Assembly (NCBI RefSeq): GCF_030063415.1
Contig: NZ_JASITA010000032.1
Location: 11,100-75,099 of the forward strand
DNA from: Streptomyces sp. H27-C3
Lineage (GTDB): Bacteria > Actinomycetota > Actinomycetes > Streptomycetales > Streptomycetaceae
DNA length: 64,000 bases
Direction of reading: 5' to 3'
The notes under the pieces were generated by a model. That model saw nothing but the letters and a program-made list of their open reading frames with translations, had not been told where the DNA came from and did not search any database. The translations under genes and the position numbers were made by a program. Shown here piece after piece: positions 12,405 to 24,917 of this stretch; position 1 is the first letter of the stretch, and each line of letters starts with the position of its first letter.

Positions 12405-16304
<3,900 letters not shown>

Positions 16305-16310
16305 GACCTG

Positions 16311-16350
16311 GTAGTACGAGCAGTACGAGCAGTACGAGTACGAGCAGTAC
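16311..16350 (+). repeat. GAGCAGTAC short tandem repeat
   Basis: Imperfect tandem copies of GAGCAGTAC directly after the rpoC stop codon. No function is evident. Confidence 0.7.
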
Positions 16351-16352
16351 GT

Positions 16353-16392
16353 CCGCAGGGCGGTCATCCTTCACGGGGTGGCCGCCCTGCGG
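16353..16392 (+). terminator. Terminator after rpoC
   Basis: Perfect 11-bp stem (16353-16363 with 16382-16392), extended by three more pairs inside. It closes the rpoBC operon and faces the 3' end of the minus-strand tail/lysis cluster, so it may serve both strands. Confidence 0.8.
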
Positions 16393-16414
16393 CGTTTCCG
16401 CGCCCTGGCGCGGC

Positions 16415-16678
16415 CTATCGGGTGGAGAGCTGCCAGAGGGACAGCAGGACGCCGACGCCGCCGGTCACTACGGCCACGCTGGGCAGGGGCCAACGGGCCC
16501 GCTCCAGGGTGTCGAGCCGTGACTCGTGGTCTGCGAGCTGCCGGTCGCTCTGGTCGGTGCGCTGTACCAGGAGGGCCAGCGAGCCGTCGACCCGGGCGAA
16601 CCCGACCTCGACGGTGCCCCGCAGGCGCTCCAGCTCCAGAGCTACGGCTGCCGGTTCACTCTGCCGGGTCGCGGTCAT
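16415..16678 (-). CDS. XhlA-like membrane-anchored coiled-coil protein (lysis cassette)
   Basis: 87 residues: a predicted coiled coil (about 14-60, heptad-like leucines, TDQSDRQLADHESRLDTLER) followed by one hydrophobic segment (about 68-83). This layout is that of haemolysin XhlA-type phage proteins that sit beside holins. Its ATG overlaps the stop of the upstream holin-like gene (16675-16678), so the two are translationally coupled. Function inferred from layout and position. Confidence 0.6.
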   Translation of the reverse strand: MTATRQSEPAAVALELERLRGTVEVGFARVDGSLALLVQRTDQSDRQLADHESRLDTLERARWPLPSVAVVTGGVGVLLSLWQLSTR

Positions 16679-16938
16679 TCGCGCCCCCGGTGTTCCGGGA
16701 GGAGGGCGAGGAGCTCGCGGTCGCCCGCGACGCCGGTGCGCAGCGCCGGAGGGAGCAGGCGCTGGACGGAGCCGAGCGCCATCACCCGGCTCAGGGCGCC
16801 CGCGGCGGCGACTGCGCCGGCCGCCCAGGGCAGGCTTTCGCCGAGGCCGGACGCCTCCACGATCGCGGGGAGTGCTACGGCGAGGGCGACGGCGCTCTGG
16901 AGAAGGGTGCGGAGGGCCCGCCGGTTGGCTTCCGACAT
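16675..16938 (-). CDS. Holin-like small membrane protein
   Basis: 87 residues with two predicted transmembrane segments (about 14-30 and 38-56) and a charged C-terminal tail. It lies directly after the amidase gene, where phage holins usually sit. No sequence family could be confirmed by eye. Expected role: membrane lesion that lets the amidase reach peptidoglycan and release tail particles. Confidence 0.6.
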   Translation of the reverse strand: MSEANRRALRTLLQSAVALAVALPAIVEASGLGESLPWAAGAVAAAGALSRVMALGSVQRLLPPALRTGVAGDRELLALLPEHRGRE

Positions 16939-16978
16939 GGGGTGCTGCCTTTCTGGAGGGTGGGGGGAGGCCGGGGGG

Positions 16979-17845
16979 TCATCGGGTATGCGGGACCTTC
17001 AGCGCGGCCCAGGAGGCGGGGCCTGGCGCGCCGTCCGCGTCCGTGCCCCGGTAGCCGAGCTTGCGCTGCCAGGCGGCGTACGAGCGCCGGTCCGCCTCGC
17101 CCCACACGGGACCGGGGCCGACGGTGTAGTGCCCGCAGCCCTCGGCGACCAGACGTTTGCCGACCGCGGTGCACAGCGGGCTGCGCCGGCCCGGCCTGAA
17201 GTAGCCGGCGCCGGGGAAGGGCGCCCGCGTGGGTGCCGGGTCGGGTGCCGGGTCGGGGCGGCCGGGGGAGCCGAGACGGGCTGCGATGCGCGAGCGCATG
17301 GCGTTCATCGAGAAGGACGGGTCGATCTTGCGGCGGGTCCACTCCTTGTGGCCGATCACGCCGGCCGCGGACCAGCCGTGCGCCCGGCAGAGTGCGGCCG
17401 ACAGCCGCTCGACGGCGTCGAGCTGCGCGGCGGGGTAGGGGTCGCGGCCGTTGCCGAGGTTCTCGATCTCGAAGCCGTAGAAACGGGCGTTGCCGTCCAC
17501 GGCGTCCGGCCCGGTGGTGGGGAGCGCGGTCTCGGCGCGTACTGCTTCGAGGACCGCGGCCGAGCCGTTACCCGCGTGGTTCGTGCGGCCGTATCCGACC
17601 AGGTTGACCGTGCCGTCCTTGGTGATGACGCCGACGCACAGCGGGCCCGGCAGCTCGGTGGTGCCGCGGTGGCAGAAGCCGACGCTGGAGGAGCCGGCGG
17701 TGTGGTGGAGCATGACGCCGTGCACGGGGCCCCAGGCCCCCTTGTGGTTGCGGTTGTGGGCGCGCCAACCGGCGTGCTGGGTGCTGCGGACGCCTTCGGC
17801 GCGCAGGGCGCGCACGAAGGCATCGGCGGACAGCGGGGCTGCCAT
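16979..17845 (-). CDS. N-acetylmuramoyl-L-alanine amidase with C-terminal binding domain (endolysin)
   Basis: Predicted zinc amidase (Amidase_2 / PGRP fold) that cleaves the MurNAc-L-Ala bond. 288 residues: catalytic domain about 1-175 with HGVMLHHTAGSSS (zinc His), GYGRTNHAGNGS, FYGFEIENLG and IGHKEWTRRKIDPSF (second zinc His and support Lys). A proline-rich linker follows (about 185-200), then a C-terminal module with SYAAWQRKLGYRGTDADG that resembles a peptidoglycan-binding repeat. No signal peptide, as for holin-dependent endolysins. Start is the ATG at 17845 preceded by AGGAGG. Last large gene of the tail cluster, ahead of the holin pair. Confidence 0.85.
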   Translation of the reverse strand: MAAPLSADAFVRALRAEGVRSTQHAGWRAHNRNHKGAWGPVHGVMLHHTAGSSSVGFCHRGTTELPGPLCVGVITKDGTVNLVGYGRTNHAGNGSAAVLEAVRAETALPTTGPDAVDGNARFYGFEIENLGNGRDPYPAAQLDAVERLSAALCRAHGWSAAGVIGHKEWTRRKIDPSFSMNAMRSRIAARLGSPGRPDPAPDPAPTRAPFPGAGYFRPGRRSPLCTAVGKRLVAEGCGHYTVGPGPVWGEADRRSYAAWQRKLGYRGTDADGAPGPASWAALKVPHTR

Positions 17846-17890
17846 GGAGATACCTCCTGGTGATGCTGGCTTGGTGCTGGGCAACGGAAA

Positions 17891-17932
17891 CGGCCCCGGC
17901 CCGCCGCGGGGGGATGCGGCGGGCCGGGGCCG
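17891..17932 (-). terminator. Strong hairpin between fibre and amidase genes
   Basis: Perfect 17-bp GC stem (17891-17907 with 17916-17932). On the minus strand it is followed by TTTCC. It likely separates or attenuates the lysis cassette relative to the tail genes. Confidence 0.75.
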
Positions 17933-17952
17933 GGGGAGGGTGGCTCAGGGCG

Positions 17953-18603
17953 TCACATGATCGGGTCGACGCGGATGTAGCGGGTGTCGAAGTTGCCGGT
18001 GTTGGTGGCCGCGCCCGACCGGTAGGCGGGCGTGGCGGTGTGCGAGGTGCCGACGGTCAGACCGGAGACCAGGAACTGGGTGGAGACGGACGCCCGGTTG
18101 GGGGAGTTCACGAGCGCGGCACGGTTGTCGTCGGCGCTGAGCACCACGGCGTCCGCGGCGTTGCGGATGTTCGCCGACATGTAGGAGCCGACGCCCGTGG
18201 CCGAACTGAACATGTAGCAGCCGACCGTGACGATGACCTGGCCCGAGGCGGGCACGGTGAACGAGGCCCTCATCGGGTCTCCCCCGGCGTTGGTCAGGGT
18301 CTCGGCGTAGGTGACGGACTTGGTGTCGCCGCCGTCCAGGTTGACCCGGAAGACCGGTACCGCGCCCACCGGCACCCAGGCGGAGCCGGTGTAGTTCATC
18401 AGCCGTCCGGGCGAGGCGATCCACGCCACCGTGCCCGCGACGGGCGTGGGGAGCTTGGCGTCCCGCTCGGCCGTGGTGCCGAAGAGCAGGAGCGTACGTC
18501 CGTCCAGCGACTGGGCGAGTGACTGGAGGTGCGCGGGAAGGTCGGCGGGATCACTCGGCTGCGGGTAGGGCAGGTTGCTGAGAGGCGTGTACTGAGTGGT
18601 CAT
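17953..18603 (-). CDS. Tail fibre / receptor-binding-type protein
   Basis: 216 residues. The N-terminal part (about 1-75) has features typical of phage fibre and minor tail proteins: LPYPQPSDPADLPAHLQSLA and FGTTAERDAKLPTPVAGTVA followed by NYTGSAWVPV. The C-terminal part is Ser/Thr/Gly-rich and probably a beta-structured tip that contacts the target cell. Its ATG overlaps the stop of the upstream gene. Host-range determinant by position; no sugar specificity can be read. Confidence 0.7.
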   Translation of the reverse strand: MTTQYTPLSNLPYPQPSDPADLPAHLQSLAQSLDGRTLLLFGTTAERDAKLPTPVAGTVAWIASPGRLMNYTGSAWVPVGAVPVFRVNLDGGDTKSVTYAETLTNAGGDPMRASFTVPASGQVIVTVGCYMFSSATGVGSYMSANIRNAADAVVLSADDNRAALVNSPNRASVSTQFLVSGLTVGTSHTATPAYRSGAATNTGNFDTRYIRVDPIM

Positions 18604-18860
18604 GCGAGGCCCTCCTCCTTGGTCGGTACGGGGATGACGGGGACACCGGTCTCGATCGGCGGAGCCTCGGGAACCGGGGCCTGAGGGTGCAGTTCGAGAG
18701 ATACGGAGACGGGCTGGCCCGGGTCGGTCGGCTCCACCACGGGAACGCCCAGGTGAGTGGCGAGCGCCGCGGCCACTGAGGAGGCGAGCCGCAGCAGCTG
18801 CTGATCGTCGAGGGTCACCGCTGTGCTCTCGGGTGTGGATTCCGGTGGGGTCTCAGACAT
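18600..18860 (-). CDS. Small tail-cluster protein of unknown function
   Basis: 86 residues, acidic and proline-rich, with one helical stretch (LLRLASSVAAALATHLG). It overlaps both neighbours (8 nt with the hub gene, 4 nt with the fibre gene), so it is clearly part of the operon. Possibly a chaperone or linker for the fibre; I do not recognise a family. Confidence 0.6.
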   Translation of the reverse strand: MSETPPESTPESTAVTLDDQQLLRLASSVAAALATHLGVPVVEPTDPGQPVSVSLELHPQAPVPEAPPIETGVPVIPVPTKEEGLA

Positions 18861-21231
18861 CGGTGTCCTCCTTCACCTGTCGCCAGGTCCGGCCGCCGGT
18901 GGCAAGAGCGTCGAGGGTCGGGTACGCCGCAGCGACGGCGGCGTAGGCGGGCCCGGCGGGAACGGGCGTGTGGTCGGCGTGCGTGTCGGGGGTCAGGTCC
19001 TCGTCGACGGGGACGCCGTTGGACTTCGTGCCGCGCAGGGTCAGCGTCTGCTGCATGGTCCCGGCAGCGGTCGACGCGGTCTTGATGCCAACCACCCAGG
19101 CCAGGGTGTCCAGCTCGGCGCCGCTGGAGTCCAGCAGCCGGATCACGTCTCCCAACTGGATGCGTGGGTCGTACAGCACCTCGACCTCACCGATGACCGG
19201 GACCGGGTACTGTCCGGCCGCGCGCATCGCGTCGGCGAGACTCCATGCCGCCCGGTACTCCTGCACCCAGTCGCTCGACTCGCCGAAGAACTCCTGCCGG
19301 CCGTAGAACCTCTCACTGGCGCTGCCGGGCGCCCAGGAGGTCGCCCGGCGCTCGATGGGCTCCGCCGACGGCTTGAGGGTCTGTATGTAGACGGACGGCT
19401 TGCCGTTCTCCAGCACGGTGTAGAGCCGCTGGGAGGTGCGGTTGGTGAACCGCAGGACCAGATGCCCCTCCTCACGGCGGGCCAGTACGTCCACCGCGCC
19501 CTTGACGGCGTCCGCGCCGGCCGCGTTGGCCGCTGCGAACCGCACGGAGAATCCGAGGGCGACGCTCTCGTCGTCGTCGACATTGGGCGGTCCGATGTCG
19601 AACTCTTCCTCGGCGAGCAGGTACTCGACCGTCACCGAGCTGTTGCCGGGGATCTCACGGACCGCCGTATCGGTGTAGACGGTTCCGCTGACCACGCCGA
19701 TCGATGTCCAGTCCTTGTACGGCTGCACGCAGTAGTTGCGGCAGGCGTCGATCTCCTCGGTGACGGTGAGCGACGCGATGTCCCGTACTGACGTCAGAGT
19801 GAGGTCGGGGCTCGTCGGCACCTTGGCGAACCGCGTGTAGTTGCGCCAGCGGAAGATGCCCCGCTCGTCGAATTCGGCCGTGGACATGGTGGCCTTGGCG
19901 ATCTGGGTGAGTGACTCCCACTGCGACCCGGAGATGCGGGGGATCGAGTAGAGCGGCAGGATCGCCTCGTCGAGTACGGCCCCCTTGGACCATGTGCCGT
20001 TCTGGGTGAACTCGTCCTTGGTCGGCGCGGCGGCCAGGCCGCTGGAGAGCTGGACCCCCTCGGTGGCCATGGTCGTGATGAGCCGCAGCTGGTACAGCTC
20101 CGAAACCGGCTGGCCGGCGGACGGGTCGACGAAGGTGGCCGGGTTGCAGGGGTAGTACGTCCCGTCGGGCCCGGTGATCCGGGGCTGCACGGTGGGCATG
20201 GAGACCGACCCGGCCCCCGTCGTGTCGAACATTCCGCCGATGTGCCACACACCGGGCTGCGCCTTCAGCTGCGGCAGGCCCCACGTGAAGTTCCACCCCC
20301 CGTTGTTCCGGGTGCCGGAGTGCATGGTGATCTCCCCCTTGGAGAAATCCACGGACATCCGCAGCCGTCCCGTCTCGACCCCCTCGCGGTTGAGATCCAG
20401 CTCCAGGGCGACGGAGCCGCCGATACCGACCGCGCTGTTGACCCACGCCTCGGCGAAGAGCCTGCTCCCCGGTACGGTCACCCGGCTGCGGGGGAACCAG
20501 GAGGCGGTCATCCCGCCTGTATCGGGCGCCGCCGCGTGCGGTACGAGCGCCATCTCGTGCGGAGCGCCCTGCCTGGTCCAGCTGTAGTGCCGGGGGTCGG
20601 GGACGATCTCCGGCTGCCCGTACGGGGCGGCGAAGCCGCCGTGCAGCGACGCGTACACCAGGGTGAGCGGCTTGTTCGCGTCGAAGTCCGGGTAGCGCAC
20701 CGGCGGGGACGTGAGGACCCCGGACTGGCGCAGCAGCTCGTCGACGCACCAGGTGGCGGTGGCGATGGGGCGGCGCCAGTAGAACCCCGCGTACGGCTTG
20801 GGGAGTTCGGCCGGACCGTGCAGCCGCTCGGCCCCGTCCAGCGCGGTGAGGACCACCGTGTCGGTGCCGGAGGCGGCGGAGCGGTTGCGCAGGGTGCCCC
20901 GGAAGGCCGGCAGGATACCGGCGTCTGTTCCGTACGCGTGGACCACGGACTGGCCGGGACGGGCGACATCGCCGGTGTGGCGCCGGGCCCAGGGCGAGTA
21001 GAGCTCGGGCGCCGAGGCTCCGTCCTTGCCCGAGATCTGGAGCTGCAGTTGCGCCGAGGAACTGCCGGAGAAGGCACGCATCGCGTCCGGCAGATCGGTG
21101 CTGTAGCTGCGCTCCAGCTGCCAGGACTGGACCTGCTCGGTCACGTCCTTGCCGCCGAGACGGGTGCTGTGCGCCGTGATTCTCGATCCGGCGTCGAGGG
21201 CGTCGGTCAGTTGTGGATCAGACGCTCGCAT
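18853..21231 (-). CDS. Tail tip/hub protein with internal lectin-like domain
   Basis: Largest protein of the tail cluster (792 aa). It follows the distal tail gene with a 14-nt overlap, the position of the siphophage tail-associated hub protein. N-terminal about 1-130 contains RITAHSTRLGGKDVTEQVQSW, like distal hub domains. Residues about 215-370 (SWTRQGAPHEMALVP, then RLFAEAWVNS, WNFTWGLPQLKAQPGVWHIGG) look like a concanavalin/LamG-type carbohydrate-binding insert. The remainder is an extended hub ending with IQLGDVIRLLDSSGAEL and a TLTLRGT strand. Expected role: joins tube to fibres and may bind cell-wall glycan. Confidence 0.75.
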   Translation of the reverse strand: MRASDPQLTDALDAGSRITAHSTRLGGKDVTEQVQSWQLERSYSTDLPDAMRAFSGSSSAQLQLQISGKDGASAPELYSPWARRHTGDVARPGQSVVHAYGTDAGILPAFRGTLRNRSAASGTDTVVLTALDGAERLHGPAELPKPYAGFYWRRPIATATWCVDELLRQSGVLTSPPVRYPDFDANKPLTLVYASLHGGFAAPYGQPEIVPDPRHYSWTRQGAPHEMALVPHAAAPDTGGMTASWFPRSRVTVPGSRLFAEAWVNSAVGIGGSVALELDLNREGVETGRLRMSVDFSKGEITMHSGTRNNGGWNFTWGLPQLKAQPGVWHIGGMFDTTGAGSVSMPTVQPRITGPDGTYYPCNPATFVDPSAGQPVSELYQLRLITTMATEGVQLSSGLAAAPTKDEFTQNGTWSKGAVLDEAILPLYSIPRISGSQWESLTQIAKATMSTAEFDERGIFRWRNYTRFAKVPTSPDLTLTSVRDIASLTVTEEIDACRNYCVQPYKDWTSIGVVSGTVYTDTAVREIPGNSSVTVEYLLAEEEFDIGPPNVDDDESVALGFSVRFAAANAAGADAVKGAVDVLARREEGHLVLRFTNRTSQRLYTVLENGKPSVYIQTLKPSAEPIERRATSWAPGSASERFYGRQEFFGESSDWVQEYRAAWSLADAMRAAGQYPVPVIGEVEVLYDPRIQLGDVIRLLDSSGAELDTLAWVVGIKTASTAAGTMQQTLTLRGTKSNGVPVDEDLTPDTHADHTPVPAGPAYAAVAAAYPTLDALATGGRTWRQVKEDTDV

Positions 21232-22486
21232 CGGTCACCTCCGTCAGATCGATCGAGATGTTGCGGTACGGGAGTGGACGGCCCGGGGAGTCGGTGTACG
21301 CCGTGACCGCCATCGCCGGGCAGCCGTCGCCGGCGAGCTGCGGCACCGAGGTGTCGAGATGCTGCAGCTTGGCGGGGCCGAGCCGGGCGGAGAACGCGGT
21401 GGCCGCGGCGCCGAAGGACACCGTGGCCGAGACATGCCTGGCAAGGGCCGGCACGGTTGCCGGGCTCCAGGTCGCGGACGAGCCCAGCGACGCACCCGCG
21501 GCGTCGAAGAAGGCGAAGGAGCAGTTCTGCGCGCGAGCGCGGACCGCCGCGGGCAGCACGAGGCCGACAAGGCCCGAGCCGGGCAGCGGATGGCCCTTCT
21601 GGCCCGCGAACACAAAGGTGAGCGAGCCCGCGGTGTTCACCGGCAGGGCCGCCACGACGTACCCCTCGGCGTCCGTCGACAGCGTGCAGCCGGTCGCCGT
21701 CCACTGGGTCGGCGTGCCTCGGCCCGCCGCCTGGTCGGCCGGGAGCAGGTTGACCGGAGCGGTGGGCACATGGGCGTCGTTGATGGTGAGCACGGCCCCG
21801 TCGAGTGCGTACGTACCGACTTCGCCCGCGACCCCCGACGGGGTGACGAGCGCCGCTCCGGCCGGGACGGTCGCGCTGAGGGTGTGGCTCGCGACGGCCG
21901 CCGACGACAGGTAGGTGCCGGCGGCGTCCCGCCAGTGCAGACGGGTCGCGCACGGGCCGGACCGCCAGGACTTGGGCAGCGTGAACCGCACCGACATTCC
22001 CGGCGCCACCGGGAATCCGGCGCCCGGCCGGCGGTGCCAGTTGAGCTGCGCGGTCGTCGAGTTGGCTGTCCAGGTGTACGTGCCGGGCGCCGTGCCGGGC
22101 GCCGCGCCGGGCGCCGTGGACAGCTGGAGCTTGCCGTCGGCGCTGTTGGAGAGGTACCAGTGCGCGGCGGCGGTGCCGCCGGGGCAGCGGCCCTCGGCCT
22201 GGAGCGGGTCGAGCAGGTTGCGTGCCACCGGGTCGATGACCACGATCGGGCCGGGTCCGTCGATGCGCCGGGCGAGGCGGTCGAGGTGGGCCGCGTCGTC
22301 CTCGGTGAGCCGGTCGAAGGTGAACTTCGTCTTGCGGGCGGTGCGTTGCGGGGCGAGCGTGGTGACCTGCCCGCCGAGCGAGGTGAACTGGGTGACGCCG
22401 AGTTCGGCGCCGCGTTCGAAGGCGGTGGCCGCCTGGCTGATCTCCCGCAGTCGTCCGGGCAGGCCGATCCAAAGATTGCGTGTCAT
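21218..22486 (-). CDS. Distal tail protein (Dit-like) with inserted beta domains
   Basis: 422 residues. The first about 110 residues (LWIGLPGRLREI, then FTFDRLTEDDAAHLDRLAR and GPIVVIDPVARNLLDP) resemble Dit/minor tail proteins of actinobacteriophages. The rest consists of two jelly-roll-like stretches (TYTWTANSTTAQLNWHRR and SLTFVFAGQKGHPLPGSGL regions) that may bind carbohydrate. Good AAGGAGG before the ATG at 22486. It lies between tape measure and hub, as expected. A short GCGCCG-rich repeat (about 22085-22120) encodes APGAAPGTAPGT. Confidence 0.7.
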   Translation of the reverse strand: MTRNLWIGLPGRLREISQAATAFERGAELGVTQFTSLGGQVTTLAPQRTARKTKFTFDRLTEDDAAHLDRLARRIDGPGPIVVIDPVARNLLDPLQAEGRCPGGTAAAHWYLSNSADGKLQLSTAPGAAPGTAPGTYTWTANSTTAQLNWHRRPGAGFPVAPGMSVRFTLPKSWRSGPCATRLHWRDAAGTYLSSAAVASHTLSATVPAGAALVTPSGVAGEVGTYALDGAVLTINDAHVPTAPVNLLPADQAAGRGTPTQWTATGCTLSTDAEGYVVAALPVNTAGSLTFVFAGQKGHPLPGSGLVGLVLPAAVRARAQNCSFAFFDAAGASLGSSATWSPATVPALARHVSATVSFGAAATAFSARLGPAKLQHLDTSVPQLAGDGCPAMAVTAYTDSPGRPLPYRNISIDLTEVTDASV

Positions 22487-22524
22487 GTGCCGTGCCTCCT
22501 TCTTGTTTCCTTATTCGCTCTTCG

Positions 22525-23682
22525 CTACCTGCGGGCCAGTTGCCGGTGTCCGGAGAGCACGGCGCGGGCGATGGTCTGGCCGTCCACCTGCACATGGACG
22601 GGCCGCTCGGCGAGCCGCTCGACGGCGGCGGTGAGCCGGGCCATCTGGGCGCGGTTGCCGGCGCCGGAGCCGAGCATCCGCTCCAGCCTGCTGAGCGGGA
22701 TCACGGCCTCGGACTCGCCGGCCTCGCCGAGGACGGCGAGGGTGCCGCCGTTGCGGGGCTGGACGACGCCGCCCTTGGCCAGGTGCGGGATGGGGATCTT
22801 CGGGAGGCTGATGGAGAAGCTCTTGCCGCCGAAGACGGGGACCCAGCCGGGGATGGAGACCTTGAAGCCGTTGAGCGCGCCGATGATGGTGTTGACGGCG
22901 GTGGCGAAGGCGCGGAAGGGCGCGAGCAACACGTTGCCGATTCCCTTGAGGATCGGACCCATCACCCCTATCGCGGTGGAGACCGCGCTCGACGCCGCCT
23001 TCATCCCCGACTTGAAGCCCCTGCTGACCACCGCGACGATCTTGTCGACGTTCACGAACTTGGCGATGAGCGGTGCGAGCAGGGCCATGATCAGGCCGAA
23101 CGGGCTGGCCATCATGGCGAGGTTGAGGCCCTTCTGCGCGAGGCCCGCTCCCTTGAGGCCCTTGGCGAGGCCGCCGCCCATGGACTTGCCGGTCTTGTCG
23201 GCGTTCTTGCCGGCCTTGCCGACGGACTTCTCGACGGCGTCGGCCTGGCCCTTTACACCACGCAGGGCGGTCTTGGCCTTGTCGGCGGAGCTTTTGAGCT
23301 TGTCGAGGGAGGTCTTGAACTTGTCCGAGGCACTCTTCGACTTGCCGAGGGCACCATCGGTCTGCCCGAGGGAGGTCTTGAACTTGCCGATGCCGCTTGC
23401 GTTCTTCGTGACCGAGGACTGGAGCTTGCCCAGCGAGCCCTGGAGCCTGTCGGTGGTGGTTTTGGATTTGCCGAGCGGCCCGTCCATCTGGCTGACGGAT
23501 CCGCGCAGCTTCCCCACCGCGGTGCCGAGCCTGGTGGCGCCACTGCCCATGTTCTTGAAGGCGGTGGTGCCCTGATTGGTGCTCGTCCGCATCTTCGAGA
23601 CGGATCCGCTGCTCTGCGAGAGGGACTGGGTGAATCTCTGGGTGGCGGAGGTCGCAGTCCTGAGACTGGTGGCCAATGACAT
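22525..23682 (-). CDS. Short tail tape-measure protein
   Basis: 385 residues, very Lys/Ser/Gly-rich and helical in the first about 170, with regularly spaced TxKFKTSL-type repeats, then hydrophobic segments (MASPFGLIMALLAPLIAKFV near residue 190; IGVMGPILKGIGNVLLAPFRAF near residue 240), and a C-terminal GGVVQPRNGGTLAVLGEAGESEAVIPLSRLE motif shared by many phage tape measures. If tail length follows tape length as in known siphophages, the predicted tail is short (well below 100 nm). Position just upstream of Dit fits. Confidence 0.8.
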   Translation of the reverse strand: MSLATSLRTATSATQRFTQSLSQSSGSVSKMRTSTNQGTTAFKNMGSGATRLGTAVGKLRGSVSQMDGPLGKSKTTTDRLQGSLGKLQSSVTKNASGIGKFKTSLGQTDGALGKSKSASDKFKTSLDKLKSSADKAKTALRGVKGQADAVEKSVGKAGKNADKTGKSMGGGLAKGLKGAGLAQKGLNLAMMASPFGLIMALLAPLIAKFVNVDKIVAVVSRGFKSGMKAASSAVSTAIGVMGPILKGIGNVLLAPFRAFATAVNTIIGALNGFKVSIPGWVPVFGGKSFSISLPKIPIPHLAKGGVVQPRNGGTLAVLGEAGESEAVIPLSRLERMLGSGAGNRAQMARLTAAVERLAERPVHVQVDGQTIARAVLSGHRQLARR

Positions 23683-23702
23683 TTAGTTCACCTTTTCCTG
23701 CA

Positions 23703-24425
23703 TCAGCCGATACTCGAACCGAGGTTCGCCATTTCACTTCGGGTGCTGCGCATCTCTCTCGAAAGACCGGTCAGGCTCTTCCGAGAATCGCGGGCCGCTT
23801 CCACTATGTTCTTCCGGTCGACTACGGCCTGCTTCTTGGCACGGTCGAGACTGTCCAGCTTCGCCTGTATTTCGCTGATCCTGTTGATCTCGCGGACTTT
23901 CTTTCGCACCACCCCTTCGGCTTTTTCGACGCCTGTGATCAGTCGTCCGACCTCGGTCCTGAGGCGGAACACATCAGTTTTATTGCCAGATTTGTGCGCC
24001 TCTCTCGCCTCGGCTTTCTTATCGGCTATCCCCTCCTTCAGTCTGCCGATCCTGTCCAGTTCGCTCTGTATCTTTGCGGCTCTCTTGTCGATCTTGCTGT
24101 CCTGGCGATCGAGCCGCTCCTCCAGCCGCTTCTTCTGGTCCACCCAGGGGAAAGTAATCCACTGCTTCCCTCCGATGGTGATGCCCTTTTCGTCCACTTT
24201 GGCCAGGGTGAAATCTGCCTTAACCAGCGTGAGCCCGAGCGCTATGGCGGTCATATCGAACTTGAGACCTGTGAAACTGTTGCTCAAGGCGGTAACGTCG
24301 ATCTTGAGGAGGGCTACGCTGTGGCTGATGTCGCGATAGACCTCTTTGTAGTGCAGCGATTCCTTGGGGTCGATCCAGGACGGCTGCCACTGGGGGTCGT
24401 TGCCGCCCGGTGCGGGTGGAGACAT
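23703..24425 (-). CDS. Long coiled-coil protein in the tail operon
   Basis: 240 residues. The N-terminal third is mixed; residues about 95-235 are an almost continuous charged coiled coil (KKRLEERLDRQDSKIDKRAA onward). It is less G+C-rich at third positions than its neighbours, suggesting a separate origin. It sits directly upstream of the tape measure (20-bp gap) with AAAGGAGAGG before the ATG. Could be a tape-measure partner, a second tape segment or an assembly factor; I do not recognise a family. Confidence 0.6.
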   Translation of the reverse strand: MSPPAPGGNDPQWQPSWIDPKESLHYKEVYRDISHSVALLKIDVTALSNSFTGLKFDMTAIALGLTLVKADFTLAKVDEKGITIGGKQWITFPWVDQKKRLEERLDRQDSKIDKRAAKIQSELDRIGRLKEGIADKKAEAREAHKSGNKTDVFRLRTEVGRLITGVEKAEGVVRKKVREINRISEIQAKLDSLDRAKKQAVVDRKNIVEAARDSRKSLTGLSREMRSTRSEMANLGSSIG

Positions 24426-24476
24426 AAGTCCTCTCCTTTGTCATTGTTGACAGGGTGAAACTGTTTGGGGGAACTC

Positions 24477-24902
24477 GTGATCATTGGCCCATGGATCGCC
24501 TGGACCATGGCGCTCGGGCCCGCTGTGGCGGTAGCTCCGTTCGCTGCATTTACGCTGTATGTGTACCTGCGCCTGAAGATCAAAGGCGTACAGGTCGAAG
24601 CGGAGTGCGAGACCTACCGTTTGGTGGGGGACAAGCATTGTCTTAAGTACCGGTACGCGGACCAGGCCGAGCGGGAGCGCGTACGAATCGTAAATCTGTC
24701 ATTCCCCGTGCCGCGTGCGAAAAAGGGGCGGCCACTGGAAGTGGTGTACGACCCTGCGAGGCCGGCCAGATCCCGGTCTCGGCACGAACTGAACCGTTGG
24801 ATTCCCTGGGCAGGGGTAACCGTCGGCACCTACCTGTTCGTGCAGCTGGTGCTCGGGATTATTGGGGGCGCGTTCCTGTACGTCGGAATGTTCGACAGAT
24901 GA
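24477..24902 (+). CDS. Two-TM DUF3592-like membrane protein, opposite strand inside the tail cluster
   Basis: 141 residues with a hydrophobic N-terminal segment (about 3-28), an internal soluble beta-rich part (VEAECETYRLVG...KYRYAD, then PLEVVYDPARPARSRSR, like DUF3592 proteins) and a C-terminal transmembrane helix (about 108-135). It is the only plus-strand gene within the tail operon, placed between chaperones and coiled-coil gene, and its 3' end almost meets the chaperone stop codon. GTG at 24477 is preceded by GGGGGA. Candidate accessory (moron-like) or self-protection gene. Confidence 0.65.
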   Translation: MIIGPWIAWTMALGPAVAVAPFAAFTLYVYLRLKIKGVQVEAECETYRLVGDKHCLKYRYADQAERERVRIVNLSFPVPRAKKGRPLEVVYDPARPARSRSRHELNRWIPWAGVTVGTYLFVQLVLGIIGGAFLYVGMFDR

Positions 24903-24917
24903 CTGTCCGGCGGGGCT

